Assembly: GCA_934654605.1 (NCBI GenBank)
Contig: CAKUGH010000025.1
Location: 1-22,554, forward strand
Source: an uncultured Collinsella sp.
GTDB taxonomy: Bacteria; Actinomycetota; Coriobacteriia; Coriobacteriales; Coriobacteriaceae
DNA: 22,554 nucleotides
Direction: 5' to 3'
Numbering within the stretch: the stretch's first letter is position 1; each line of letters opens with the position of its first letter. Under the pieces are notes generated by a model, which saw only the letters and a list, made by a program, of their open reading frames with translations, searched no databases and was not told the origin of the DNA. Of the stretch, positions 8,514 to 15,448 are shown one piece after another. The position numbers and the translations under genes are program-made.

Positions 8514-9368
8514 TTAAGACTTTGACCATGTTGTTCCGTCGGAAAAAACTATGCGAGTTGGAAGATGGGTATGTCTCGCTTCTGGTGCAGGTAGCTCTTG
8601 CCAGTTCCCATACATTTCCGATAGATAGCCTTCAATATTCCGAGCAGCAGGAAACAGGGAGTCCATAAACTTAATCTTAACCGCCGGGTAAACCATCTCA
8701 TAAGGAAGAGAGGCATCAGAATCGTAGGATAGGTTTTTAATTACATCGCCGAAAACAGCGGGCGATTCATCAATAATTGACTTGTTGAAGTGGTGCTTCA
8801 GCACGTCTCGATCCCTGATGATTGCTCTTAAAACGTGATGGATTAAAAGGCATCCAAAAGATTCCACATTGCCCAAAAATCCTCTATGAGGGACGTTGAT
8901 GAACGAAGAATGATACAAGTAGGACATCTTCTGCCAACGAGACGCGTTTGAAAGCTGTTTTCTACGTTCATCATCGATAGGCGATAAGGTGTCATGCACC
9001 AAAACGTCAATAAAAATGCCCTGCTTATATCCAGAAGCTAAAGATTCGCTATTAACGAATTCAGTCCCCTTCTTAGTAATTTTTGCAAAAAAGCCACCAA
9101 AAGTAGACGTATTATCAAATGTATGCAGCTCATACTCCGACGAGAGTTGCTCTTCTGCGATCTTAAGAAATTTATTAAACTGATTGCGCGTCATTGAGAT
9201 ATCGATGTCATCATCCCATGGAATAAAACCACCGTGACGTGCGGCGCCTAATGCAGTTCCTGAATCAAGAATCCATTTAATGCCATTGTCATCGCATAAA
9301 TGGGCGACAGCACACAAAATGTCATATTCCTCTTGTTGAAGCTTGTGAAGCGCAGCGGCTTGATCCAC
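8514..9368 (-). CDS. LicD family nucleotidyl-alcohol phosphotransferase
   Basis: The best start is GTG 9368, nine bases after AAGGAG; an in-frame TTG at 9395 has no RBS. The 284-residue protein has the LicD core at about 32-61: WILDSGTALGAARHGG, then FIPWDDDIDISMTR with its Asp cluster that binds metal and the CDP donor. LicD proteins transfer phosphocholine or related phospho-alcohols from CDP donors to glycans such as teichoic acids. No choline uptake or kinase genes (licA, licB) are in view, and the upstream genes encode an aminotransferase and a TagD-like cytidylyltransferase, so the donor is probably a different CDP-linked small alcohol. The LicD assignment is firm; the substrate is inference. 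Confidence 0.9.
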   Translation of the reverse strand: MDQAAALHKLQQEEYDILCAVAHLCDDNGIKWILDSGTALGAARHGGFIPWDDDIDISMTRNQFNKFLKIAEEQLSSEYELHTFDNTSTFGGFFAKITKKGTEFVNSESLASGYKQGIFIDVLVHDTLSPIDDERRKQLSNASRWQKMSYLYHSSFINVPHRGFLGNVESFGCLLIHHVLRAIIRDRDVLKHHFNKSIIDESPAVFGDVIKNLSYDSDASLPYEMVYPAVKIKFMDSLFPAARNIEGYLSEMYGNWQELPAPEARHTHLPTRIVFSDGTTWSKS

Positions 9369-9423
9369 GTTGTCAATCTCCTTGTTAATGGTCAAAATGA
9401 CTTACAAAAATCAATATAGCGAA

Positions 9424-9461
9424 ATGGTGATTCCTCAAATTAAAACAGGAAGAATCGCCAT
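9424..9461. terminator. Weak hairpin in the cytidylyltransferase-licD gap
   Basis: ATGGTGATTC and GAATCGCCAT pair with one G-T wobble around an AT-rich loop. It lies in the 211-bp gap between the cytidylyltransferase stop and the licD start, so it could be an attenuator or partial terminator inside the run. The rest of the gap shows no gene. Confidence 0.3.
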
Positions 9462-9579
9462 ATGGTCAAAACAGAGAAGGCGTGTTGATAACCCCTTAAG
9501 ATTAATCATGGGTCAACTGACTTTGCTTTCTTTGAAGCCATGACATTTCCCATTAATAATGGCTCAAAACAATCGCACG

Positions 9580-10905
9580 CTAAGACAGATTGATACACGA
9601 TGAAGAAGAAGGATCGGCACAACGCTCAAACATGCGAACAATCGCAGCTGAATCGGATTCTGAAACGCCCTGCAACTTTAAGCCACGATCGATCGAACGC
9701 GAAAATACGGACAATTGATTTCGCACGCCCTCTCCATCCAATTGATAAAAATAACGTTTATTATCATCAGCGCTCTCATAACGAATCTCAAAATAATCGG
9801 TCTTCCACCATGGAGCTGGAACATAGACATAGCCCTTTGTTCCTGAAATGACCAGTTCCCCTTCCGTCTTAACGGAACGTCCTACCTTAAAAGATGCAAC
9901 AGCATTGTCAAATGTAAATGACCCACGAACAAAAACATCGAGTTGTTCTGCTTCGCCGTCCCTAATTACAACGTAGTGCTCATCATTTGGCAGTCCTCCG
10001 AGAAGTTGAACGATGGGCAACACGGCTGTTGGCCCCCAATAGTCCAAAGCACCCTGATCAGCATACACGGAGTCATTATCTAAAGATAGTCCGCTCATAC
10101 CGGAACAGTTTGAATCAATCGAAACGACTTTTCCTATCAAGCCAGATTTAACAAGCAGCAGTAACCGAGAATACGCCATGGCATGGGCGGTTTTAATTGC
10201 ATCCATCAAAATCAAGCCATGATCACGAGCAAACTGATACAAGTACTCTGCTTGAGCCTCGGTTTTTGCAATAGGGGATTCACATAAGACATGGACGCCT
10301 TTTTTGAGAGCGTGAAGGATCTCATCATAGTGTCCATCAGGATGAGTGGCCAAAAACAAAGCGTTTGCCTTGTCTAGTAGCTGGTCGAATGCTATAAGCT
10401 CTTCATCGACAACAGAAGAAGCCGTGAGTCGGCCTACCTCTAATATTCCGTTCACGAACGAACTTTCGCGTACGTACTTATCTAGCACAGGACCCGAGCC
10501 CACAAAAGCCATCTTCAACGCTTGTCTTTGGCTTCTTATCTCCGAACTCGAAATACCTTCCGTCCGATCAAGGTAAACAACTCTACAATATTCATTTAGA
10601 TAATCGAAATGGCCACGCCAATCGGATCCAACAGTAAAAATGTCGACACCATATCTTTGGATATCATCAATTTTTTGACCTTGATATTCCTCGACAATAA
10701 TTTCATCGGCAAGCCCAGTAGCGCGCACCGCTTCCATTCGCTCAGCAAGAGACTGCTCAACGTTAATTTTTCCGCGAGCGCGATCAAAATCGTCTGCAGT
10801 AACGCCGACAATCAAATAATCGCCAAGTTCTCGAGCCCTCTCCAAAAGTCGAATATGACCATAATGAAGCATATCGTACGTGCCGTATGTAATGACTTTC
10901 ACCAT
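9580..10905 (-). CDS. TagD-like cytidylyltransferase fused to a Gfo/Idh/MocA-type oxidoreductase domain
   Basis: ATG 10905 is preferred (AAGG ten bases upstream) over an in-frame TTG at 10914; the protein has 441 residues. Residues 1-130 closely resemble glycerol-3-phosphate cytidylyltransferase: TYGTYDMLHYGH with the HxGH motif at 14-17, GDYLIVGVT, and RTEGISSSEI at about 114-123, which binds CTP. Residues from about 134 resemble a Gfo/Idh/MocA dehydrogenase: a glycine loop FVGSGP, GVHVLCESPIA, and SGLIGKVV. The usual EKP lysine of that family is replaced by Ser (CESP), so redox activity may be altered. The predicted role is to make a CDP-alcohol for the downstream LicD protein, with the second domain oxidising or reducing a precursor. 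It sits 9-18 bp after the aminotransferase gene, so the two are surely co-transcribed. The substrate is unknown. Confidence 0.88.
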   Translation of the reverse strand: MVKVITYGTYDMLHYGHIRLLERARELGDYLIVGVTADDFDRARGKINVEQSLAERMEAVRATGLADEIIVEEYQGQKIDDIQRYGVDIFTVGSDWRGHFDYLNEYCRVVYLDRTEGISSSEIRSQRQALKMAFVGSGPVLDKYVRESSFVNGILEVGRLTASSVVDEELIAFDQLLDKANALFLATHPDGHYDEILHALKKGVHVLCESPIAKTEAQAEYLYQFARDHGLILMDAIKTAHAMAYSRLLLLVKSGLIGKVVSIDSNCSGMSGLSLDNDSVYADQGALDYWGPTAVLPIVQLLGGLPNDEHYVVIRDGEAEQLDVFVRGSFTFDNAVASFKVGRSVKTEGELVISGTKGYVYVPAPWWKTDYFEIRYESADDNKRYFYQLDGEGVRNQLSVFSRSIDRGLKLQGVSESDSAAIVRMFERCADPSSSSCINLS

Positions 10906-10923
10906 AGTAATCAAGCCTTTTAT

Positions 10924-11997
10924 CTACAGAAGACCCTTAGATAGCATGTCTTCAAGTGCATTAACCAGCTGAACATTGTCATCAATCGTAAGACAACCTA
11001 TATGACCAACGCGAAATACTTTATCCGCAAGTTCGCCACCATTAGGACAAACCCAAATACCATAGTCGTCTTTAAGAACCGCGAAGATATCGCGTGCAGA
11101 AGCATTCAGAGGATGAAGAATAGTCACTGCATTAGACGGCGCAGGAGAGGCCTGCTCCAGAGGCATATCAGATATCCGCGATCTGAAATCGCGAGCTAAA
11201 ACAGAGACCCTTTCGATCTCGGCAGAAGGTCCGCCGTTCTCAGCAATTAAATTCAATCGCTTATTAATCTGCAACAAGGTCCCAACGGCAGGCGTAAACG
11301 GAGTCTGGCCTCGCTCGCCATTTTTAAGAGCCGAGCGAAGGTCGAGATACATGCAGCCAGGATCATTTGATGCCACACGATCAATGGCCCTTTTCGAAAG
11401 CGCAATAAGGGAGACACCCGGAGGACAAGCGAGCGCTTTCTGCGACCCCGTAATAAATACATCGACGCCAAGATCTGACATACTCAAAGGATCGGCCAAA
11501 AAAGCACTAATTGCATCCATGATGAACAGCATATTGTTTCGTCTGCAAAAATCAGACAGCATTGCTGCATCGTAAAGAACGCCCGTAGAGGTCTCGTGAA
11601 TATTTACCAAAAGGGCCGTATAACCCTGCTGGTCAAATTGATTCAACATTTCGGGAGTCAAAGTGCTGCCAAAGGGAAGCTCAATATTATCGTGGGGAAT
11701 TCCGTGAATATCGCAGAGCTGAGAAAAGCGCTTGCCAAAACTGCCACCGACCACAACAAGGGCCTTGTCCTCAGAAGACAAAACATTTGCAACAGAGGCT
11801 TCAAGGGACGCAGTGCCCGACCCAGTGATAAATACAGCACGGGACTCTTCGGGCGCATCAACGAACCGAAGGAATAGTGCCTCGTTTTGAAGCATAACCT
11901 CAGAAAACTCGGGCGTTCTGAAATACGGGACTTGTTCAGAGCCGATAGCAAGAACCTCAGAATCGGACATAACTGGACCAACGGTAAAATTCAGCAT
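10924..11997 (-). CDS. Class V PLP-dependent aminotransferase (alanine-glyoxylate transaminase-like)
   Basis: The 357-residue protein from ATG 11997 is a complete fold-type I, class V aminotransferase. It opens with NFTVGPVM, has the phosphate-binding GSGTASLEA at about 59-67, ETSTGV at 135-140, Asp161 in MDAISAF that should contact the pyridine nitrogen, and Schiff-base Lys187 in GSQKALACPPG. That lysine motif is closest to alanine-glyoxylate and serine-pyruvate transaminases; 2-aminoethylphosphonate transaminase (PhnW) belongs to the same class. It is the first gene of the reverse-strand run and is tightly followed by the CDP-forming fusion gene, so it likely interconverts an amino and an oxo group on the small molecule that ends up CDP-activated. 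No phosphoenolpyruvate mutase is in the window, so a phosphonate substrate is unsupported. Confidence 0.88.
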   Translation of the reverse strand: MLNFTVGPVMSDSEVLAIGSEQVPYFRTPEFSEVMLQNEALFLRFVDAPEESRAVFITGSGTASLEASVANVLSSEDKALVVVGGSFGKRFSQLCDIHGIPHDNIELPFGSTLTPEMLNQFDQQGYTALLVNIHETSTGVLYDAAMLSDFCRRNNMLFIMDAISAFLADPLSMSDLGVDVFITGSQKALACPPGVSLIALSKRAIDRVASNDPGCMYLDLRSALKNGERGQTPFTPAVGTLLQINKRLNLIAENGGPSAEIERVSVLARDFRSRISDMPLEQASPAPSNAVTILHPLNASARDIFAVLKDDYGIWVCPNGGELADKVFRVGHIGCLTIDDNVQLVNALEDMLSKGLL

Positions 11998-12117
11998 AGT
12001 TTAACCACCAGGCAATCGATCGAAAGGGGATATTAGAATACCCCTGAAGAACCGGAACTGCAAAATAACGACTCGCAATAACAGATTCTAACAGTTCAGA
12101 TAACAGCTGCTGATTAA

Positions 12118-12133
12118 GGGGCCGGAAGGCCCC
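12118..12133 (-). terminator. Compact GC hairpin after a gene remnant
   Basis: GGGGCC and GGCCCC pair perfectly around a 4-nt loop. On the reverse strand it follows the stop of the remnant frame at 12141 by seven bases and is trailed by TTAATC. It looks like the surviving terminator of that lost gene and insulates the aminotransferase gene. Confidence 0.5.
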
Positions 12134-12140
12134 GAATGCT

Positions 12141-12443
12141 TTATTCTTCCCAGCCAAACGGAGAACCCGCCCGAGTCCGCTCGGATCTTTGTTTGACGAC
12201 AATCCCTCCGGGCGGGCATTCGGGCGGATGAGACAGATCCATATGGGAAGAGCGAACACCTTTGCGGCGCTCGTAGCGAGTCTCGCCGTCGATGAGTTCC
12301 TGCTGCCCAGAGAAGCCGTCGACTAGAAGCGCAGCCGCGATGAAGTCGGTGCGGGCACGCTGGCCGAGACCGCCGAGGCTTACAGGCTCGAACCGGCTTT
12401 TCCGGGAACGTGCAGGCCTATCTCGACTGGTTCGCCAACCTCT
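12141..12443 (-). pseudogene. 3' end of an unrecognised GC-rich gene
   Basis: The reverse frame is open from 12443 to a TAA at 12141-12143. From about 12,410 down it reads like real coding sequence, e.g. ARTDFIAAALLVDGFSGQQ, DGETRYERRKGV and a C-terminus SPFGWEE. There is no start or RBS, and a stop lies at 12444-12446, so only the C-terminal part survives. Its GC-rich, Arg/Gly-rich character differs from the AT-rich glycan genes on either side. I do not recognise the family; a transposase or other mobile-gene protein is a guess. Coding-like sequence on the opposite strand begins where this one ends. Confidence 0.4.
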
Positions 12444-12574
12444 TCAGGGCCAACCAGACACAGGACAGATGGAGGCCGACCGCAAAAGTGGTGCGTCATA
12501 TCCTGATAGCCGACGCGACTTACCGTAGCTTGGGCATAAATGCGGTATCGCCCATTATCCAAACTGTTGAATAA
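12344..12574 (+). pseudogene. Gene fragment, possibly from a transposase
   Basis: The forward frame is open from 12344 (after TGA 12341-12343) to TAA 12572-12574. The stretch from about 12,395 to 12,530 reads as plausible protein (VQAYLDWFANLFRANQ, then VVRHILIADATYRS), with good hydrophobic and aromatic spacing. There is no start codon context. Together with the opposite-strand fragment it fills the 12,001-12,931 interval, which has no intact gene. The interpretation as insertion-sequence debris is an impression, not a match. Confidence 0.3.
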
Positions 12575-12855
12575 ATAGATCAAGAAAGCTGCGGACACTC
12601 TACTCGGCATGCCGGGCCCAGGCACGCACGCCACCCCGTCCAATCCGGAACCCCTATGCAACTCTCATGAACCTGTCAACGCCGAACAATCGTAAAGACC
12701 ATCAGCACGGCATTCGAACATCAAACCGATATCAAATATTTACTGATGCCCCGTTCTTATTCACGATAAGTCACTGCCAAATCGTTAAGTAAATATGTCC
12801 GCAGAGAAATGCCCGGATAAGCTTAGTATTTATATCAATCATGGGGATAATCTTT

Positions 12856-12884
12856 TTGACAAACGCCCATAATTATTTTATTTG
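12856..12884 (+). promoter_or_regulatory. Candidate promoter of the orphan gene at 12932
   Basis: A perfect -35 TTGACA (12856-12861) is followed after 17 bp by TATTTG (12879-12884), a weak -10. The predicted start of transcription would be about 40 bp before the ATG. The segment 12,575-12,855 upstream shows nothing recognisable. Confidence 0.4.
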
Positions 12885-12931
12885 AACTAAGACAGTACGC
12901 TCTTTAACTGATTGAGAAGGGGCCACCAGCA

Positions 12932-13618
12932 ATGGAAAAGGAAACACTGAATGAAATCGGAAATGACCTGATTGACTTATGCTCGTCAATCATTGCTTCA
13001 GTAAATCCCATTGCAGGCATTACAACTGAAGTAATTATTAAAGCTTTCGAAGCTAAAAATCGCGTATTCGCTAATAAACTTAAGAGCTATCTCGAACAAT
13101 TAGATAAACTCTCTACCCACGACGCCGAAGACTTCTGCCAGCAATTAGCAGCAAAGAAAGAAGACGACCTGGTATTTATACTTACTGCAATTGATCAAAC
13201 CCTTGAAAAGGACTCGATTGCCTATCAAGCTAATGCCACGGCATCATATCTTTTGAGACATATTTCCAGCACTGAATTCAAGCGAATCTGTATTGCGCTA
13301 AAAACAACAATTAAAACTGACCTTGAATTTAGCGCAAACAACATCAACAAACACGATTTGCGTTACAACGCGTGCCTTCAGTCACTCTCCCAATCTGGAA
13401 TCTGGTATATCTCTGGGGTATCCAACGGTGGAGAGCAATTGTATTCACCCACGCTTTTAGGACATCTCATTGATCAGTACGCCGTTAGCGTTTCAGACAC
13501 AGAACGATATCATGACCCAAAAATAAGAAGCTATGAAACTATGGGTCTTAATTATCGATTTAATGATTCAACTTTTTACGAGAGAAGTGAGCCTACCATA
13601 AGCTGGAAGGAAATGTAA
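12932..13618 (+). CDS. Orphan protein of unknown function, ended by a probable premature stop
   Basis: ATG 12932 is preceded by GAAGGGG at good distance. The 228-residue product has a moderately hydrophobic segment near residues 14-36 (SSIIASVNPIAGITTEVII), an alpha-helical charged middle, and a C-terminal part (LSQSGIWYISGVS, then LLGHLIDQYA) that looks like a small winged-helix or other compact domain. I recognise no family. It is AT-rich like the glycan island but has its own promoter and a hairpin behind it. The frame continues after the TAA for 46 further sense codons that read as good coding sequence, so the ancestral protein was probably about 275 residues long. Whether the shortened form works is unknown; phage or plasmid-borne small accessory genes of this type are common, but no such link is shown here. 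Confidence 0.6.
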   Translation: MEKETLNEIGNDLIDLCSSIIASVNPIAGITTEVIIKAFEAKNRVFANKLKSYLEQLDKLSTHDAEDFCQQLAAKKEDDLVFILTAIDQTLEKDSIAYQANATASYLLRHISSTEFKRICIALKTTIKTDLEFSANNINKHDLRYNACLQSLSQSGIWYISGVSNGGEQLYSPTLLGHLIDQYAVSVSDTERYHDPKIRSYETMGLNYRFNDSTFYERSEPTISWKEM

Positions 13619-13759
13619 AAAGCAGGACTCTACTCTGCTGTAGTTAACAAAAAGCGTGGAACGAAATATCACATTGGCTACGGTAACACGGGCGATGTCG
13701 TTCGCGCAATGTTCGAACTTGTCTCCATAGCTGCAAAATGCCTAACGAAAAAATACTGA
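13619..13759 (+). pseudogene. In-frame continuation of the 12932 gene after TAA
   Basis: Directly after TAA 13616-13618, the same frame stays open for 46 codons to TGA 13757-13759. It encodes KAGLYSAVVNKKRGTKYHIG, then YGNTGDVVRAMFELVS and a Lys-rich end. The composition matches the upstream gene and a terminator-like hairpin follows at 13779. This suggests a nonsense mutation (or base-call error) within one longer gene. Confidence 0.55.
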
Positions 13760-13778
13760 CACATGTTTTCGATATGAC

Positions 13779-13829
13779 AAGAGCCGCTTGAGCGAGGAGC
13801 ACTTGAACCCAACCACTCACGCGGCTCTT
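13779..13829. terminator. Hairpin between convergent genes
   Basis: Arms 13779-13792 and 13816-13829 match at 13 of 14 positions (AAGAGCCGC / GCGGCTCTT core) with a 23-nt loop. It lies 20 bp after the extended stop of the orphan gene and before the end of the converging glycosyltransferase gene, so it may terminate both. Confidence 0.55.
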
Positions 13830-13864
13830 AAGGATACTTTGCTGGACCTTGGAATTACCTCGCG

Positions 13865-14737
13865 CTAAAGCGAGAAATACTCGCTCTCGGAAGACAGATT
13901 TGGTCCGAGCCACGGATCGCCGTCGAGGAAGAACTCCGGCCAGCGCTGCATAAACAGTGCCTGCTCGCGCTTCCAGCGATGCAGCTTTTCCTCGTTGGCC
14001 TCTTCCCTGCCGCGCGAGGTGAACTCGTAGTGGTACAGCTCGGCATAGGGCGTAAAGATGGTGCGGTAGCCCGCCTCCCACACGCGCAGGCAAAAGTCTG
14101 CGTCGTTAAAGCCGACGGCGAATTCCTCGTTGTAACCTCCGACCTGCTCAAATACGTCGCGTCGGACCATCTGACAGGCGCCAGTCACGGCACTAAAGTT
14201 GCCCGGACGCACAGCACGGGCAAGATAGCCCTCACGCTTTGCCGAGAAGTCCTGGTTGGCATGGGCAAGCGCGCCACGTACACCAACCAAAATGTCGGCA
14301 TGCTGCACCAGATGATCGGCAAAATAGAGCTTGGCACCCACCACGCCCGCATCGGGGCGCTGCAGATAGCCCATCATCTCTTCAATAAAGTCGGGGCTTA
14401 TGACCTCGGTATCGTTGTTGAGCAGCAGCAGGTAGTCGCCCTTGGCGTGCTCCACGCCAAAGTTGATGATCTGAGAGTAATTGAACTCGCCCGGCCAGTA
14501 CACAACGCGCGCGACGCCCTTGCCTTCTGATGCAGAAGCCACGCGTTCCGGCAGGGTTTCGTAACACGCAAACGTCTCCGGGGCTTCGCTGTTGTTCTCC
14601 ACCAAGACGATCTCGTAGTTGGCATACGTGGCCTTCTCGGCAATCGGCATCACGCAGGCATCGAGCGTCTCGACGTGATCCTTGGTCGGAATCACAATGC
14701 TTACCAGCGGCGCAGGTTTAGGCAGAGCATAGCGCAT
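13865..14737 (-). CDS. GT2 family glycosyltransferase, probably lacking its original N-terminus
   Basis: The 290-residue frame holds a complete GT2 domain: PLVSIVIPTKDHVETL, EIVLVENNSEA, FNYSQIINFG, LLLLNNDTEV (metal-site region), GACQMVRRDVFEQVGGYNEE and NDADFCLRVWEAGYRT. This pattern is typical of the C-terminal glycosyltransferase part of larger rhamnan or wall-polysaccharide enzymes. The ATG at 14737 has no RBS, and the reading frame stays open and coding-like upstream (HFARRFASLDICGTVEETG) to a TAG at 14822-14824, so the true gene began further up and was cut at the junction near 14,820. GC-rich codon use differs from the AT-rich genes to the left. The catalytic domain may still be intact but expression is doubtful. 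Confidence 0.75.
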   Translation of the reverse strand: MRYALPKPAPLVSIVIPTKDHVETLDACVMPIAEKATYANYEIVLVENNSEAPETFACYETLPERVASASEGKGVARVVYWPGEFNYSQIINFGVEHAKGDYLLLLNNDTEVISPDFIEEMMGYLQRPDAGVVGAKLYFADHLVQHADILVGVRGALAHANQDFSAKREGYLARAVRPGNFSAVTGACQMVRRDVFEQVGGYNEEFAVGFNDADFCLRVWEAGYRTIFTPYAELYHYEFTSRGREEANEEKLHRWKREQALFMQRWPEFFLDGDPWLGPNLSSESEYFSL

Positions 14738-14813
14738 GCGATAGACAAATGGGGTCCCAGTCTCCTCGACCGTTCCGCAAATGTCCAGCGAAGCAAAACG
14801 CCTAGCAAAGTGA

Positions 14814-15431
14814 ACGGACCGCTACGACGTCATCCAGGGTTCGCGCCTGGACTTTGACGGCGGCGCCTTCTTTTGGCAGTACCAGCTCATCCTTTCGCTC
14901 GGCATTCCCAACCCCATCGCCAAGTGGGATCTGGGTCCCGAGGGTTACCGCGCCATGAACCAGCTGTGCTTTGAGGGCGGCCTGTTCTCGCGTCGCGTAG
15001 TCGACAAGATCGGCCTGCCCGATGCGCGATTCTTCATCTATGGCGACGACGCCTGTTATGGCTACGTCGCCAGCCAGCACTTCCCCGCCGCCGTGGTCGC
15101 CGACGTGGTGCTCAAGCGCGCCCGCGCCGTCTCCAACTGGGACATCGCCGGCAAGCGCCAGCTCAACTCCACGAGCGACACCAACCGCTACTACATCATG
15201 CGCAACCGCGGCTTTTTGGCCCGTTACATGCAAATCTACGGCGACTATCATCCCGTGCTGTTCCGCTTGGGCAACGCCGCGACCTTCTGCAAAGAGTTCA
15301 TCCGCTTGGCTGCAGTCGACAAATGCTTTAAGACCGGTATCCCAGCGCTGCGCCGCGGCATGAAGGACGCCCGCAAGATCATCAAGGATCCCGACTGGAA
15401 GCCCATGCCGCCCATGAAGGACGCCGAGTAG
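14814..15431 (+). pseudogene. 5'-truncated glycosyltransferase-like gene
   Basis: The forward frame opens right after TGA 14811-14813 and ends at TAG 15429-15431. It reads DRYDVIQGSRLDFDGGAFF, then CFEGGLFSRRVVDKIGLPDA and RFFIYGDDACYGYVAS, which is the C-terminal half of a GT2/galactofuranosyltransferase-like enzyme (the GDD segment corresponds to the WDD/GDD catalytic region). The essential N-terminal nucleotide-binding half is missing. An internal ATG at 14955 would give 158 residues but cuts into the domain and lacks an RBS. It lies head to head with the truncated gene on the other strand, their frames meeting within 8 bp. It is most likely dead. Confidence 0.7.
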
Positions 15432-15448
15432 CAAAGGCCCGCTTGCCC

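Noticed and set aside
8514..11997. Phosphonate (2-aminoethylphosphonate) biosynthesis
   Set aside because: A class V aminotransferase and a cytidylyltransferase would fit, but no phosphoenolpyruvate mutase or phosphonopyruvate decarboxylase is in the window and the lysine motif is closer to alanine-glyoxylate type enzymes.
11957..12259. Reverse frame of 100 codons overlapping the aminotransferase start
   Set aside because: It overlaps the aminotransferase start in another frame and is a different frame from the coding-like GC-rich remnant ending at 12141; no RBS.
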